Source: Phialophora verrucosa (lineage: Eukaryota > Ascomycota > Eurotiomycetes > Chaetothyriales > Herpotrichiellaceae). From it: 64,000 nt of DNA. Where the stretch lies: contig MSED01000002.1 of the NCBI GenBank assembly GCA_002099365.1, forward strand, positions 868,001-932,000, given 5' to 3'. Shown one piece after another: positions 22,187 to 34,101 of the stretch (the first letter of the stretch is position 1; each line of letters opens with the position of its first letter). Under the pieces are notes generated by a model that saw only the letters and a list, made by a program, of their open reading frames with translations, was not told the origin of the DNA and did no database searches. A program made the position numbers and the translations under genes.

Positions 22187-23371
22187 GGAAAGCAACGCCT
22201 GTTGTCGAAATTGACGTTGAAAACGCATGTAAAAGCTTGACCACTGAGACCTTTCCAGCGTGCGCGGCTCTGCTGTAGAGTTGTCGGAGGTCGGGTCGCT
22301 CTCTTTGGGATGGAGAGGAGACTCTGGCAGCAGCTTAGAAGCCAGCTTCAGCTTCTAATCTTGCCCGTTTCATTTGCTTATGGATCCACAGCCACCGATG
22401 GGCGATGAATGGCGTGAGATCATCCTGGTATGCGCATGCGATGCGTACGTGGATACTGTCGACTCCCGGCGCCCGCCACGCGGGCCTAGATGCGAACAAG
22501 CATGCAATGTAGGGTGGCATGTGGGAGGCAAGTACGTAGGACACCGGTTTGGATGCATGCATTGCCACGTCGGCACCTCTTTGTCATTGGGCCTAAGCGA
22601 TCACCTCGCAGGGAAGGGGGATCGTGCCTCTTACTCGAACGATTGACGAACTGTAAAAGTGCCGTGCGCGAAAGCACAGTCTCTCGACGGCCATTCGGGC
22701 AACCATCTTCTCGCCAGCTAGCCAACTGGCCCAGCTGACTTATTTGACTCGCACGTTGGTTCGCGAACCTTATGCCTCACTATGTAAAGTCGAAGCAAAG
22801 GTAGCCAGCCGGTCAGAGGGCTCAGCAGCAGTAATGAGGCGAGGAAGCAGTCAGCCCAGCTTAGGCACGGTCCTTTCGATTACAGGCGTGGTCCTACATA
22901 AGTGGAAGGAAACACCATGTCAGTCTATGAGAGGACTCTGTGGGTGTGACTGCAGGCTTAGACTTGGACACACGGCCAGTTCAGCATGCAAATGATAGGA
23001 TGATATGATCTATATTTTCCTCATCTTTCTGGACCTCTGGGCGTTTGTCCTCACGCGTTGGCTCAATTATTGGGCCGACTGCGGCCAAATTGCCAACTTG
23101 TCGCCCTGTTGGACAACTTTCTGTGGAATTCTCTGCGCCCAAGAAAGAGTCGGATTGGTGGATTAAATGGATGGCCCTTTTCTATATTTTGGAATATAAC
23201 ACAAAGGCATAACACGGCTGGATCGACAGCCTGGCCTTAGAAGCTGTACATATAAAGTCTTTCCTGGCGCCGATGGGTCTTTTCTATATCAAGATGGGAG
23301 CGGCTCTCGGATCGAAGGCGGGACACAAAAACCCTTTGCTGATGCGCAGGGTGACGGTGCTGAAGTTTGTT
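22187..23371. other. Intergenic, no gene seen
   Basis: A gap of 1.19 kb. The frames near 22335-22740 overlap on both strands and show no domain, so none is called. Confidence 0.45.
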
Positions 23372-24159
23372 TTACCCGTTGGCAACATGATCCTCCTCAA
23401 ACTCAACTTCTTCGAGCAGCGGCGTCCCATCTCTTTTCACTGCAGGAAATTCTGTTCTCTTCCCCTTCGAGGACGGGTTGCGATCCACTTCTCCAAAGGC
23501 ATAGTTAGGACCGATTTCCCTGATGGTCAAACCGATCTCGTGCCCTACACTGCATATCCTGATCAGCTCTGTATTCGCTCTCGGCATTGAGGATAAGGGT
23601 TTGATAAGTTCCTCTTGTAATGATCGTGCCACCTCCTTGACTGTACCGAGATTAGTGCCTGGATGGCAATGCCTGCAGGCTCTGCCCTGCCAGATTTCGA
23701 CTCACATTCTTCTTGGTTTCTCGTCGCTGACTGGGCTAGAGAGATCACCCTGTCGTATATCCGCGAGCGAGCGAGGCTGCGTTCGTTGTTGCTCTGCAGG
23801 CTGAGTCCCTCGGCGTATCTGATGACTCTTCGTTGCAGTTTCCACACTAGCGTGACGACTTTGTCCTCGACCGCTTTTGGAGACTCGGGTGACGGCTTCG
23901 ATTGCAGATTCGGGTCGGCATTCGGAAGGCTAGGTGTGGAAGGAGACTCTCCTGGTCTGGAGGTAGTCGGTTGCCGGGGATCAGGATTTGAGACGTTGGG
24001 TTGAGGGTGGTCGATAGGCTGGTTTCTGCGGTTGCGATCCCGGTCTGAGGAGACTCTGTTTGGTCGAGGCTCAGGACTGCCTGAAGGTGCGCGCTGTCTT
24101 GATCGAGGACGAGAACTGGGCACTCGCGTTCGACACAGGAGGCATAGAAGACAATTCAT
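23372..24159 (-). CDS. Small protein, Cys-rich N-terminus plus helical C-domain, unknown
   Basis: Two exons (24159-23706, 23640-23372) join in phase 1 through a GTGAGT...CAG intron and give 240 residues. The N-terminus MNCLLCLLCRT has three cysteines in a hydrophobic setting and could be palmitoylated, which would tether the protein to a membrane. A Pro/Arg/Ser-rich linker follows (about residues 12-85). The C-terminal half is helical and conserved-looking: VVTLVWKLQRRVIRYAEGLS, RSRIYDRVISLAQ, EVARSLQEELIKPLSSMP, LIRICSVGHEIGLTIREIG. I do not recognise a named family. It sits between the STAND-domain gene and the NLR, on the strand opposite the NLR, which suggests but does not prove a shared pathway. 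Confidence 0.68.
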
Positions 24160-25336
24160 TGCCACTGTCGTGGATTGATACGATGTACAAACTCTGGGTT
24201 TTTTGTTTCCGCGCAAGCTTCGAGGACTACGTCTCCCCCAGGCAGTCGTGACCGGTATTCGGTGTTGTTTCAACAGGCAGAGACTGCAGAGGTGAAAGAC
24301 AGGAACAAAGATAGATAGCCAATTGTGAACTCGTGGATTTAGTATGTCGTGACTTCAGTACAGGGAAGAATTTGTCGGAAGCATGCAAGTAACTGGTCAA
24401 TGTCGTTTTGGGATCAGGGATTTTGGTTGCTCAGCTTGACTTAGCTAGAGTGCGCGGGATTGATGACTTAGGCAAGATCGAGACACAAGGCACATACCCT
24501 TGAGAGGAAGACCGATCGGACTGTCTCCTTCGCACACATTTGAGCGCCGCATAGTATCATATGGAATGGAGAAGGTGCTGCTGAGGGAATACTAAGCTCA
24601 CGCACCCAAAGGCCCAACCAAGCTCGGTAGGCTGAAAACAAGAAGCACTGCCTCGGGTCCTGCAAGGCGGCTTTATCATGGGGAGGGTCGCCTGTACACG
24701 CTCCTGCCCGGGGCGCTGACTAGTGTGTACACAGCTGCGTGGGAGGAGATGCTCAACTCTCATGCGCCGACGGATAAGAAGGAAAGAAGGGGAAAAGGGA
24801 AGAAGGAAAGGTCAGGTGGTTTGAACAGGCTGTCTCAGGCTGTCTCGTGTGGGCAGGCGAATTGAGGCTCATTTCGCCAAAGCTTCCCTGCACGCTCTTG
24901 CACCCCTCCAGCACCCCGGCCCTTGCTTGCCACTGACCGAGCTGGTTCCTACACCATCACTCGCGCTGTCTGCAGAGCTGTCATGTTGGGTGGCCGAATC
25001 AGTAGCCGCTCCATCTCTCACTTCTGCCGCTCCTATCAGAGCCATGGTCCCAGAGAACTGCTGCTGCTTGGGCAGGCTAAAAACCCCATGTTTTTCGACC
25101 CTCACTGACCACGGCAGCCGTTCACTCGAGTGCTGCAATGTCGTGTAACGCCCGGCGCCCGATGCTTCTGTCTTCTGACAAGTCTGGTTCAGACCATCCA
25201 GTATGAGGAGTAGAATATTCGTGGCCCAATGGGTAAAGAAATTCATTTAGTTCGGCCGTGTGCAGGCTTCTGAGCCTGCTCTGAAGTCTATCGGGCTTCC
25301 TCAGCCTCTTCCAGTCTCTCTGCCAAAGTTGACAGT
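24160..25336. other. Divergent promoter region
   Basis: Nearly 1.2 kb lie between the divergent starts at 24159 (minus) and 25337 (plus). A 125-codon minus frame (25246-24869) would start only 90 bp from the NLR start and has no recognisable domain; it is not called. Confidence 0.45.
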
Positions 25337-28187
25337 ATGGCGCGTCCGATAACACAATTCACACAACATGGCAACACTTCACGATCTAACATTGTGCTTG
25401 GCCCTCAGACATTGCACAGTGACCAGATCTATTTTGGGTCAAGAATAGGTCTGTCCGAGCTCCACATCTCTACAGCGATCGTAGACTTACCAAGCACTAG
25501 GCTCAGACTCCTCTTACGGGAAGATGATGGAAGATTTCAGCAAAGATTGCGACTCTGACTACGACTCATTCCACTACCAAGTCAAGAGCCCATACGGCCT
25601 GACCTGCGGCTGGTCTCAGGATCACCCAGGCATCAATAGTTGGTTGAATGACACTTCGAGTTTGATGTGGCTTGTTGGCGGGCCCGGAATTGGTAAGACA
25701 GTCCTGGCAAAGTACCTTATCGAGTCGCTCCAAAAACACGACGGCAACGGCAAGAAGACAATCTACTTCTTCTGCGACCGCAAGAAGAAGGATGAGTATA
25801 AAGCTGTTTACATCCTGCGCTGCCTGATATATCAATGTATGACAATCGCCAAATCCCTCGGTAAGACGCACGTCAAACCGACGTACGAGATGTACGGTCC
25901 GCTCTTGCTCAGCAGTAATTTCAAACTGGCGCAACTGTTCGTCGACATGATGTCGGATCCCGGCCCAGAGGAGTGGTATTGTATCATTGACGCACTGGAT
26001 GATTGCGAGGAGGAGGAAACAAAGACATTGCTCGAGGGTATTACGGCTAAATCCCAAGGAGTTCATGGAAGATATCCAAGCTCTCTCAGGCTTCTCATTA
26101 CCAGCAGACCTTGCGGGGCAATCAGATCCGCGATTAGCAACCTGCAGAACGTGAACGTTGTGCACTTCACAGATACGACCGGCAAACAGTTGAATGAAGC
26201 TGACATTGCAGCATATATATCGGACCACGTGGGTAAGCTGGAGTATCCCACAGAGAAGAAACAAAGTTTGGAAAAGCAGTTGGTCGAAAAGGCTGCCGGA
26301 AGCTTCACGTGGACAGTCTCCATGATTCACCAGGTTACCATCAAGCCCCCTGATTGGTACAATGAGCTGCTGGCCGGTATACCCTCGGAGATGGGAGCCA
26401 CGGTTAAGAGGATCATAGGTCGGGCCACAAACGAGAGCTTGCTGTTGCTCCGACTGCTGGCCGTGGTCGAACGCCCATTGTCGGTCACAGAACTGGCAAC
26501 TCTTATCACGATGAACAAAAGCCCCTTTGCTGGTCTTTATGCCCTGGGGAGTACTGCCGCCGCAATACGGGAAAAGATTCGATTCAGCGAGGAGGCCTTG
26601 AAAACCCGTCAAGACGAGATTTTGTTCTTCCATCCTTCGATGCCCAAACTGCTACGCGACATATGGACCCCGGACGACTTCCGAAAAACGCACCTGAAAG
26701 TTGCTGAGGCCTGCCTGATCTATCTCGCTTCCATACATGACAGCCATAAACCACTACAAGCGAGATGGAAATCCGACTGTGGCGCCGATTACCGAACGCT
26801 AATCGGTGCTCTCCCATGGCTAGAGTACTCTGCGGTACATTGGCCGACTCACCTACGCTGTGCTGATGCGGACGGCGCGTCCCGTTTATGGCCATTATTG
26901 CAGCAATGCCTTTGCAGCTACGCCATAAGGGAGCTTTCGTTCCAAGTGTACCGGTTCTGGCATCATGATGACTACATTGAAGGTCAATCCATTCTTCATA
27001 TTCTGACGCTTCACAATCTCACATCCTTTGTTCGCCCGGTGCTTGCCGGACATCTCAAGGTAGTTTCACAGTGGCATGTCAACGATAGGGACTCATGTGG
27101 TAGAACACCCCTATGGTGGGCTGTCGAGAAAAGGCATAAGGACATTGTGAGCCTGTTACTGAAGAATAAAAATGTTACATGCAATATTCCAGACCACGAG
27201 ACGAAGATGTCCCCGCCCAGTCTGGCCATCAAGAACGGTTTTACCGACATTGTTGAGCTTTTCCTTGAGACTGAGTCCACTCGGGTTACTTGGGGTTTGG
27301 TGAAGTCCAACAGTGGGGCTTTTACTGCCTTGTACTGGGCTGCCACCGCTAACTTCGAGGACTTGGTTGTACTACTCCTGCCTCGGAAGGAATTTTCCCA
27401 GGATCTAGAGAGACCATGTGCCAACCAAACACCGCTAGTGGCAGCCGCAAGGAAGGGGTACAGCAGGATTGTCCAGGCGTTGCTGGAAAATGGCGCTCAG
27501 CCTAATGCTATAGATGAAGTTGAGGGGCTGAGTGCATTGTCGTGGGCGGCAAGAAATGGACATAAGGGGGTAGTCGATTGTCTGCTTCGATGCCGAGGTG
27601 TCGACGTCTCCCTCAGAGACCGAAAGTTTGATTGGAGTCCTTTCCAGTGGGCCGCGGCACACAGTCAAGAAGAAATAGCATCCAGCATTCTCGACGAGAT
27701 GTGCGGCAGATGGGGCAGCCAAGCTCCACAGAAGTGTATCTCCCTTCTCCTGGAAGCTGCTGAGAAGAGCCAACTCGAGGCCCTCAAAATTCTGCTTCGG
27801 CGAGGCGATCTCATGCCAGATTCGACGCGTCGTCAAGATGGCCGGACAGCATTGTCTCTCGCGGCAGAGCATGGCCAGATCGGAGTTGTCCAGCAGCTTA
27901 TAGGCGATGCGCATACCAACGTCAACTCGGTCGACCTAGATCGGAAGACACCGCTGATGTGGGCAGCCGATAAGGGGCACGTCATGGTTGTGAAGATTTT
28001 GGTTAACCGCACGGGAGTCGATGTGGACGCGGTAGACACGAGGAACAGAACCGCCTATGACTGGGCACGCATGCAAGGAAAATCCGACGTCTGCAAATTG
28101 CTCAATAGCTTGCAGCGTCCTCTTGAATACAGGGGAGGAGCCCACCGGGAAAGCAGCGCATATCGGCCAGCTTCAAGGCTGAGTTGA
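25337..28187 (+). CDS. NLR-like NACHT-ankyrin protein with N-terminal amyloid-like motif
   Basis: Two exons (25337-25448, 25501-28187) give 932 residues. Residues 5-34 hold a short Asn/Gln/Gly-rich segment (GNTSRSNIVLGPQ core) instead of a globular effector domain. A NACHT module follows: Walker A GGPGIGKT at about residues 97-104 and the Walker B region WYCIIDALDDCEEEE near residue 200. A helical middle region leads to roughly eight ankyrin-type repeats from about residue 555 to 915, such as GRTPLWWAVEKRHKDIVSLL and RKTPLMWAADKGHVMVVKIL. Fungal NLRs of this plan oligomerise on ligand binding and can template an amyloid fold onto a partner. The donor (GTCTGT) is non-consensus. If the first exon is wrong, translation could begin at 25524 and the motif would be lost. 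Confidence 0.85.
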
Positions 28188-28432
28188 TGCCCTACAAGAG
28201 CCTAGTTCAGTGTTACAACTGTCGTGCTAGGTCCTGCAGGGACCGGTCAACATCACTCAGGAAACGGCGGCCTCTCGAAGCCCGTTAAGTCATCAACCAC
28301 CATGTGGAACGAAGCAATCAGCAGCGGAAGAACCACTACCACAGCATGCAATAGCGACTGCGGCTGATGGAGTCGCAGTGGAAGGGGGCAGAAAGAGCGG
28401 CACCGGAGAGAGGGAATCCATATTCTAAGCCC

Positions 28433-31025
28433 TTATGTGATCTTAGCTATCTCATCGCTCCGTGCTCTTCGGTCAGAACTCTCGCCAGAAATCCTCCCTA
28501 TTTCTGTTTCGAGCACGTTAAGACCTTCGTCGGTCTTGGGTGCAAGCAGGGCGCGCTCAGATAAGTCTCTTTGCGCCGGTGGAACATCATGTTCCAGTCC
28601 CAGTCGCGACAAGGAGATCCGCTCGCTCTGATTTCCTTCGCCACCGAGTCTCAAACCGGCGGTTTGAGACGGTGGCATGGTGCGCTCGCAAAAGAGCCAT
28701 TGGTAAAGCACGACAGGTGTACAAGAGACCCATAGATTTTCTAGGAGGGACGCGGGCCGATCGTCGTCTTCCTCGCCCGAGTCTTCTCCCGAGTAAGGCT
28801 CTTCGCCGGCCAATTTCTCCAGCGATCGGTTCATGGTCTCGGGGATAAGGAAGGAACATAACCATCCCAAGAAAGCAAATGCCCCTAGAATTTGGATGAC
28901 ATGTGGAAGCCATGGGGAGGCGTCGGTCTCGCCCTTCTCGAAGCCGATGCCACGCAACGGACCGGTCAGTGCCTGGGCGAGGACTGCGCCCGCCTTCCCT
29001 GATGCCGCTGCCAGGCCGTGACCTATGCTGCAGTCAGTAACGAGCACCTGCAGAGGGGGCGCTACAGTGGTTAGTGATAAGGGCGCTCGGAGACGACTTA
29101 CAAGTGCTTCTGTATCTGGTGGGAAAGCACTCTCCAGGTACGATGAATGTGGTCGAGTTGGGACCTACGGCGACACGTTGGTGAATTGTTCATCGCATTC
29201 AGGCGGGCTTCACTTACCGCAATTGATGAAGAACAGGATCAGAACGAAGAGCGCGACCCGAGACGTGTCTGACATGCTCTCAAAACAGCTGCCAAGTATC
29301 AAGAGCAGCAAGGTGATCATGGTGAACCCTCCCACCTGGATCGACTTGCGGCCGATCCTGTCGACCAACAATAGGGCGCAGACTGAACCTGGAATGGCGC
29401 CAGCGACCACTAAAACCAAATTTCCGACCGCGCCATTTCGTAGGATGGTGTACAATCGTGTGGGATCGCTGCTGTTTACCTTACCGAACCCCATCTTCTG
29501 CAGAAAGATGGTGTTGTTCAAGGCCAGCGCATCTGCTTTGTTGTTAGCATCCGAAAAACAGTACGGCCCTCGGACAGTAGACCGTGGCGAGGATTGCAAG
29601 GGGCTTCCAGGCAGACTCACAATAGGCAACATCAAGGAAGAACCACGATCCGCAATTCCCAAAGAGGATCCAGCCGTTGGAGCCTTGACGGAAGTATCTT
29701 TTGAAGTCTTGCCACGAGGATTGGGGGACGACATCTGCACTGATACCACCTGACGTCTCCTCGGGATTCAACAGAGCTTGAACCTCTGCTCGATCGGCTT
29801 CGACTCTTCCTTGTCCCGTCCTCGGCCCAATGGTGTTATGAACCCACCCTTTGTAGTCGGCAAAGCCTTGTTCGACATCGCGGTTCACATCGAACGTGTA
29901 CCGCGGTGTCTCCGGAATGGTGAGCCGACAATACAATGCAAGAGCCGCCGGAACCGCGCCGGCTCCGATGATGATCCTCCACATGCGATCCACGGCGAGC
30001 TGTGCAGCAACGGTCTGTGTGCAGCTTACATCTTGGCAGACATTGTCGTCGTTGTTTGTCTGGCTTCTGAAAGCTTCGATTACGATCAAAGAGACCAGGC
30101 TGGCCAGGAACTGCCCGAGGGCCTGGGTCGAGAAGACCGCTGCCACCATGGTGCCTCGCCATTTCGTTGAAGCGAACTCGGATGTGATAATATTGGCGAG
30201 GGGGTAGTCGCCGCCCTGGTCGATCACACTCTCGTCAGCAGCTTGGAAATGGACCCATCGAAAACGAAGCTGTTCCGATATTTTTGCATCGGGGAGGACA
30301 GCTTACAATGCCAATGCCCATCAAGATACGCCAGAAGACCAGCAGCCCAGTCATACCGATCGCCGACGAGGGGCCGGTGATGCACTGACCGAGCGTCGCC
30401 AGGCCGATTATGAGCAACTCATAACCATACATACGTTTCCTCCCGACCCTGTCGGCGAGCCAGCCACTGCAGACATATCAGTGGTGACCACTTATTCGCG
30501 GGATAGCTTTGGTCTAGAGAGCACCATGGAGGAGACCATCGTCGCCTTGGCCTGTATATAGGTGCCATAGACAATGCTTTGATGGGCGCGGACAACTTAC
30601 AAGAACAGCTGGCCAACGATGGTGCCGACCGAGGTCATAACCTTGATCAAGGTGTCGTCGACCTGGGGAATCTTGTTTCCATGCTTCGGGAAATAGCAAA
30701 ACCCCAGCATATCAGACACGAGATTGATCGCGAAGATCTGCAGCAGTCATCAGCAGACGCATGTGGAATCGTGATTGCCAAAAGAGTATCTGCGGACATC
30801 ATAGCTATCGGTCAAGAAGCCTGTTCCAGCAACAAGAATGGCTCGAACGTGAGCCCGACCGAATGGTCTTTCATTGATATCGCGCAGGATCAAGCGCCGC
30901 CGAAGCGTAGGATCCTGGTTGGGAGAACTGTCAGTGTGTGACTGGTGACAACTACAAGATTGACGTGCTTGTATGTGCTTGTACTCGTCCTCCAAATCTC
31001 GAAAGGCTCGGTGCCTTTTGACCAT
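28433..31025 (-). CDS. Pho84-type phosphate:H+ symporter (MFS)
   Basis: Seven exons (31025-30798, 30737-30601, 30466-30307, 30215-29621, 29532-29218, 29164-29102, 29022-28433) give 695 residues. Landmarks in order: RRRLILRDINERPFGRAHVR, GTGFLTDSYDIFAINLV, GWLADRVGRKRMYGYEL, GGDYPLANIITSEFASTKWR, SWFFLDVAYYALALNNT, PNSTTFIVPGECFPTRYRS, TCHGLAAASGKAGAV. All are typical of fungal high-affinity phosphate permeases. The carrier works at the plasma membrane. The first donor is GTCCGC, a weak site, but the join SYD|IFAIN is strongly conserved. Exon 5 has two nearby acceptors; the one giving AYYALALNNT is preferred. The C-terminus runs about 110 residues past the usual ETMNRSLEKLAGE end, with an acidic then Ser/Arg-rich tail. 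Confidence 0.88.
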
Positions 31026-31949
31026 GGCGGACTTCTCCCGACCAAAGTCAATTGCGGCTATCCTGAAAACCGCAGTATCTAGCTGCAAGCTCAAGCTCAA
31101 GCATATTCGAGTGCCAGGTGCGAGAAAGCACGAGTTGAAGGCATCTCACGGTATCGAGGTCAAGCTGGAAATGGAAGGACGAGGTTCATGTACGAGTGAG
31201 TCAACAACGCGTAGTCCGCCTTGCGACCAGCCGTAGGTAACAGATCATGCGAGAAGCAGGCCTTGCCTCCAGTGCCTAGAAACCGCTATGTCAATAGCGG
31301 GCGCCTCGGGGCGCAGCGTGCTGTATGGACACGAGGCAGCCTTGCCCAATCCTCGTGAGCTTGTGTTTCCATGCGCGATTTGAGCCGGCCCGTCGCCCGG
31401 GGCTCGCTGCACTGCCCGGCTCATCAAAGAAACAGAGCGATGCAGGGGAGGACTGTATTTGATGGCAATTAGAAGCTATCACCGCGTCGCGGCGCCGGAA
31501 ACTCGATTCCCCTCACGCGACATGATCCAAAGCGAACAAGTCAACAGCCATAGCTGATGCCTTGTTTCAAACCGTGCGCCTCCAACGTCAGGAACTTCCG
31601 TCTTTGGCGTTCTGACTAGCGCAAGAAGACTACTGCAACGTTCTTAGCTCTCCACGTTGCCCGTCTCCGTATCGCGATTGGCCCGAGTCTGCCTTCCTAT
31701 GTGTGGCTCGCTGAACATGGGTCGATAGATTGATTGATTCACACACCTCGTGGATGGCTGTGTGCCACGCGCGGAAGGTGCCGACGAGCCATGGCCGAGG
31801 ATGACTCTTTCCCAGGTCAAGAATAGCTTGTTAGCCAGAGCGACCTTCTATGTACGTCGTTCTGATACCTGTCGACTTCTCTGGGTGAAACCTTGAGGCA
31901 TTGATTGCTTTTGCTTGGTGGCTTCTCACGGTGGCAGCAGAACAGTCCT
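31026..31949. other. Divergent promoter region
   Basis: About 920 bp between divergent starts. No reading frame with protein-like properties and no RNA gene recognised. Confidence 0.5.
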
Positions 31950-34101
31950 ATGGCTGTCAATGGCGTGGGAGATGTCATTGCTTTAGTACAGATAACGGCA
32001 CAGGCTGTCAAAACACTCCACGAAGCCAAACACGCGCCGGATGAGATCAAGCACTTCATTCACGAAACCGACCGGTATCAATCATGCGTGAAATCGGCCG
32101 CGGAGAGGCTCCGGCGTCATGGCGCGCTTTTGAAGTCGCACGACGATGTAAAGAGGAACATTCAAGGCGTCCTGGAACAATGTGCAGACACCACGTTCAA
32201 GCTACGCAAGATCGCCACCAAATACCAGCAGGTCGTCAGGAAGAAAGGGGCGGCCACTGGGAAGGAGGTCGCCTGGCAGCAGTGGTTTGAAGCGTTCAAG
32301 ACCGTCTACCACTCGATCGAGTGGACCACAAAAGCTGAGATGATCGACAAACTCCGCGGCGAACTCTCGCGCAATGTGCAAATGCTGACCTGGCTGGAGG
32401 GTGGACTGGTGTCGTAAGTTAAAAGAGCGTCCAGGAATGCTGCCTCCCGCAGCCACGATGACTTAACTCACGTGCGCGCAGTGACCGGATGGACCAACTC
32501 TTGCTGGAAATGGGGAAAATCCAAGATATCTTGACGTCCGCCATATCCAGTCCATCGTGGACACCCATGTCCAGTCCGTTGGGACCATCACCGCTCTCAC
32601 CACCAGTCGCCATATCCCCGGGCAGTCAATTCACCCCTCCTGGGCCTGAACCGAACACAGAAACACCACATATGGATCCGTTGACTCTGACAGCCCCAAT
32701 GCTCGATGTCAACGATGAGTGGCATTTTGACCACACCGTGGATTCGCAGCTGACATTTCCCAATAACTTCAGTTTCCCTGAGACTACGCCGGGCGACGAA
32801 TACCGCCACGTTAAACTTGCGTCAAAGCAGGAACAACAGCAGTTCCTGCAGCAGATTACTGCGCACAAGGCATTCTCCGAAGTGTATGTGGGCAGTAGAC
32901 GGTGGTATGGTGGAACAAGACCTTCTGACAGTTACTTTAGTGCCGTGGCTTCCGTCTCATTCATCTGGCGGAAGCCTGGCTCCTCGGACGGCGTCCGGAT
33001 AGAAGCGAGTGATCCTGGCAAAGTTTTGCTCGTCAAGAACGGCAACGCGGTGGAAGATATCTGGACTCTGAACGACAAGAGGACAATCCGGTTTCGACAG
33101 CGAGGTAAGCACTTTCCGAGGAATTAGCGACCCATGCATGTATTTGGCTGATGTGCTCACTGCCATTGCCGACAGTGCCCACATGGGATGACATTATCCC
33201 CTATTCGATTAACGGCGACGAATTCACGGCCGTGATAGAGCAGGGAGAAGGTCTTACTTTCTTCACGATCGAAGGTGGCCGATGGCAGGACCATCCGAAG
33301 ATCGCGACCACGTGGGTCAACTATACATTCAGGAGTAAAGCCGGTGAGTCCTTCCCATCTGATCCTAACGTATGTTTCTGTCTTCTGCCTCTTGTTTCTG
33401 TGCATCGGCAAGCAGCCCCCGCCGACTGATTGCTTCCCACAGACTGTGAACACTTCCAGGAGATCCTGTATGGGTGGGATCTCCGCCTTCTGGTGCCCGT
33501 GAGCGAGATATGTCGGCCGCACGTGGGGCGAGACGACGACCGCCTCGTCGGATGCGAAAACGTGCGCGTCTGGGAACGCGGCCCCGAGATGCGCTTCATG
33601 GCCCATCTCATCCAGGAACGGGGCAAGCGCATAAAAAAGTACCTGGAGTTTGACCGTAAGTGCGGTCCACGTCTACGTCCACGACAACATGAGATCCTTG
33701 TCCCACTAACGCCCGTACCCAGTATGTCAGGAGGGCATCAAAGTCGAGGGCAAGGGCACGGGGCGAAAGTCCATCCTTCGATTAAGTGGCATCAACGCCG
33801 CCATTGAAGTGTTCGAGCTGGGGAGGAAAGGATCGACCACGTCTCTCTACTCCGTTTCCTCGGCCGGCTCTCTCAAGCGGCGGTTCTCGTGGAATCAAAG
33901 CTCGCCTTTGCTGGATCGATTGGACGTCCACTTCCGAAGCGCAGAGCGTAAGTTGGCTCCTGACGAGGACTCCTTGTGTGTGTGTGTATTCGGACTTGGG
34001 AAGGCTGACTGAGTTGATCAGACCGCGACAGTCTCCATCACCTCGTGCTGAGCTGTCGACCAACTCAACGGGCGGCGACAGAAAAACGGAAAGGAGGATG
34101 A
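31950..34101 (+). CDS. STAND/SesA-like N-terminal domain protein without NACHT
   Basis: Six exons (31950-32413, 32482-33104, 33176-33343, 33443-33655, 33723-33947, 34022-34101) join with consistent phases and consensus donors to give 590 residues. The N-terminal 155 residues are helical (VGDVIALVQITAQAVKTLHE, HFIHETDRYQSCVKSAAERL, MIDKLRGELSRNVQMLTWLE) and resemble the N-domains that cap fungal NLRs. A Pro/Ser-rich linker follows (PMSSPLGPSPLSPPV). From about residue 270 onward there is a mixed alpha/beta region (FSEVYVGSRRWYGG, WVNYTFRSKADCEHFQEILY, GRKSILRLSGINAAIEVFEL). No P-loop is seen. Function is unknown; the domain and position place it with the NLR-related genes. Intron 5 contains a TG repeat. 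Confidence 0.8.

Noticed and set aside
24869..25246. 125-codon minus-strand frame divergent from the NLR
   Set aside because: It would start 90 bp from the NLR start and shows no domain; more likely promoter sequence.
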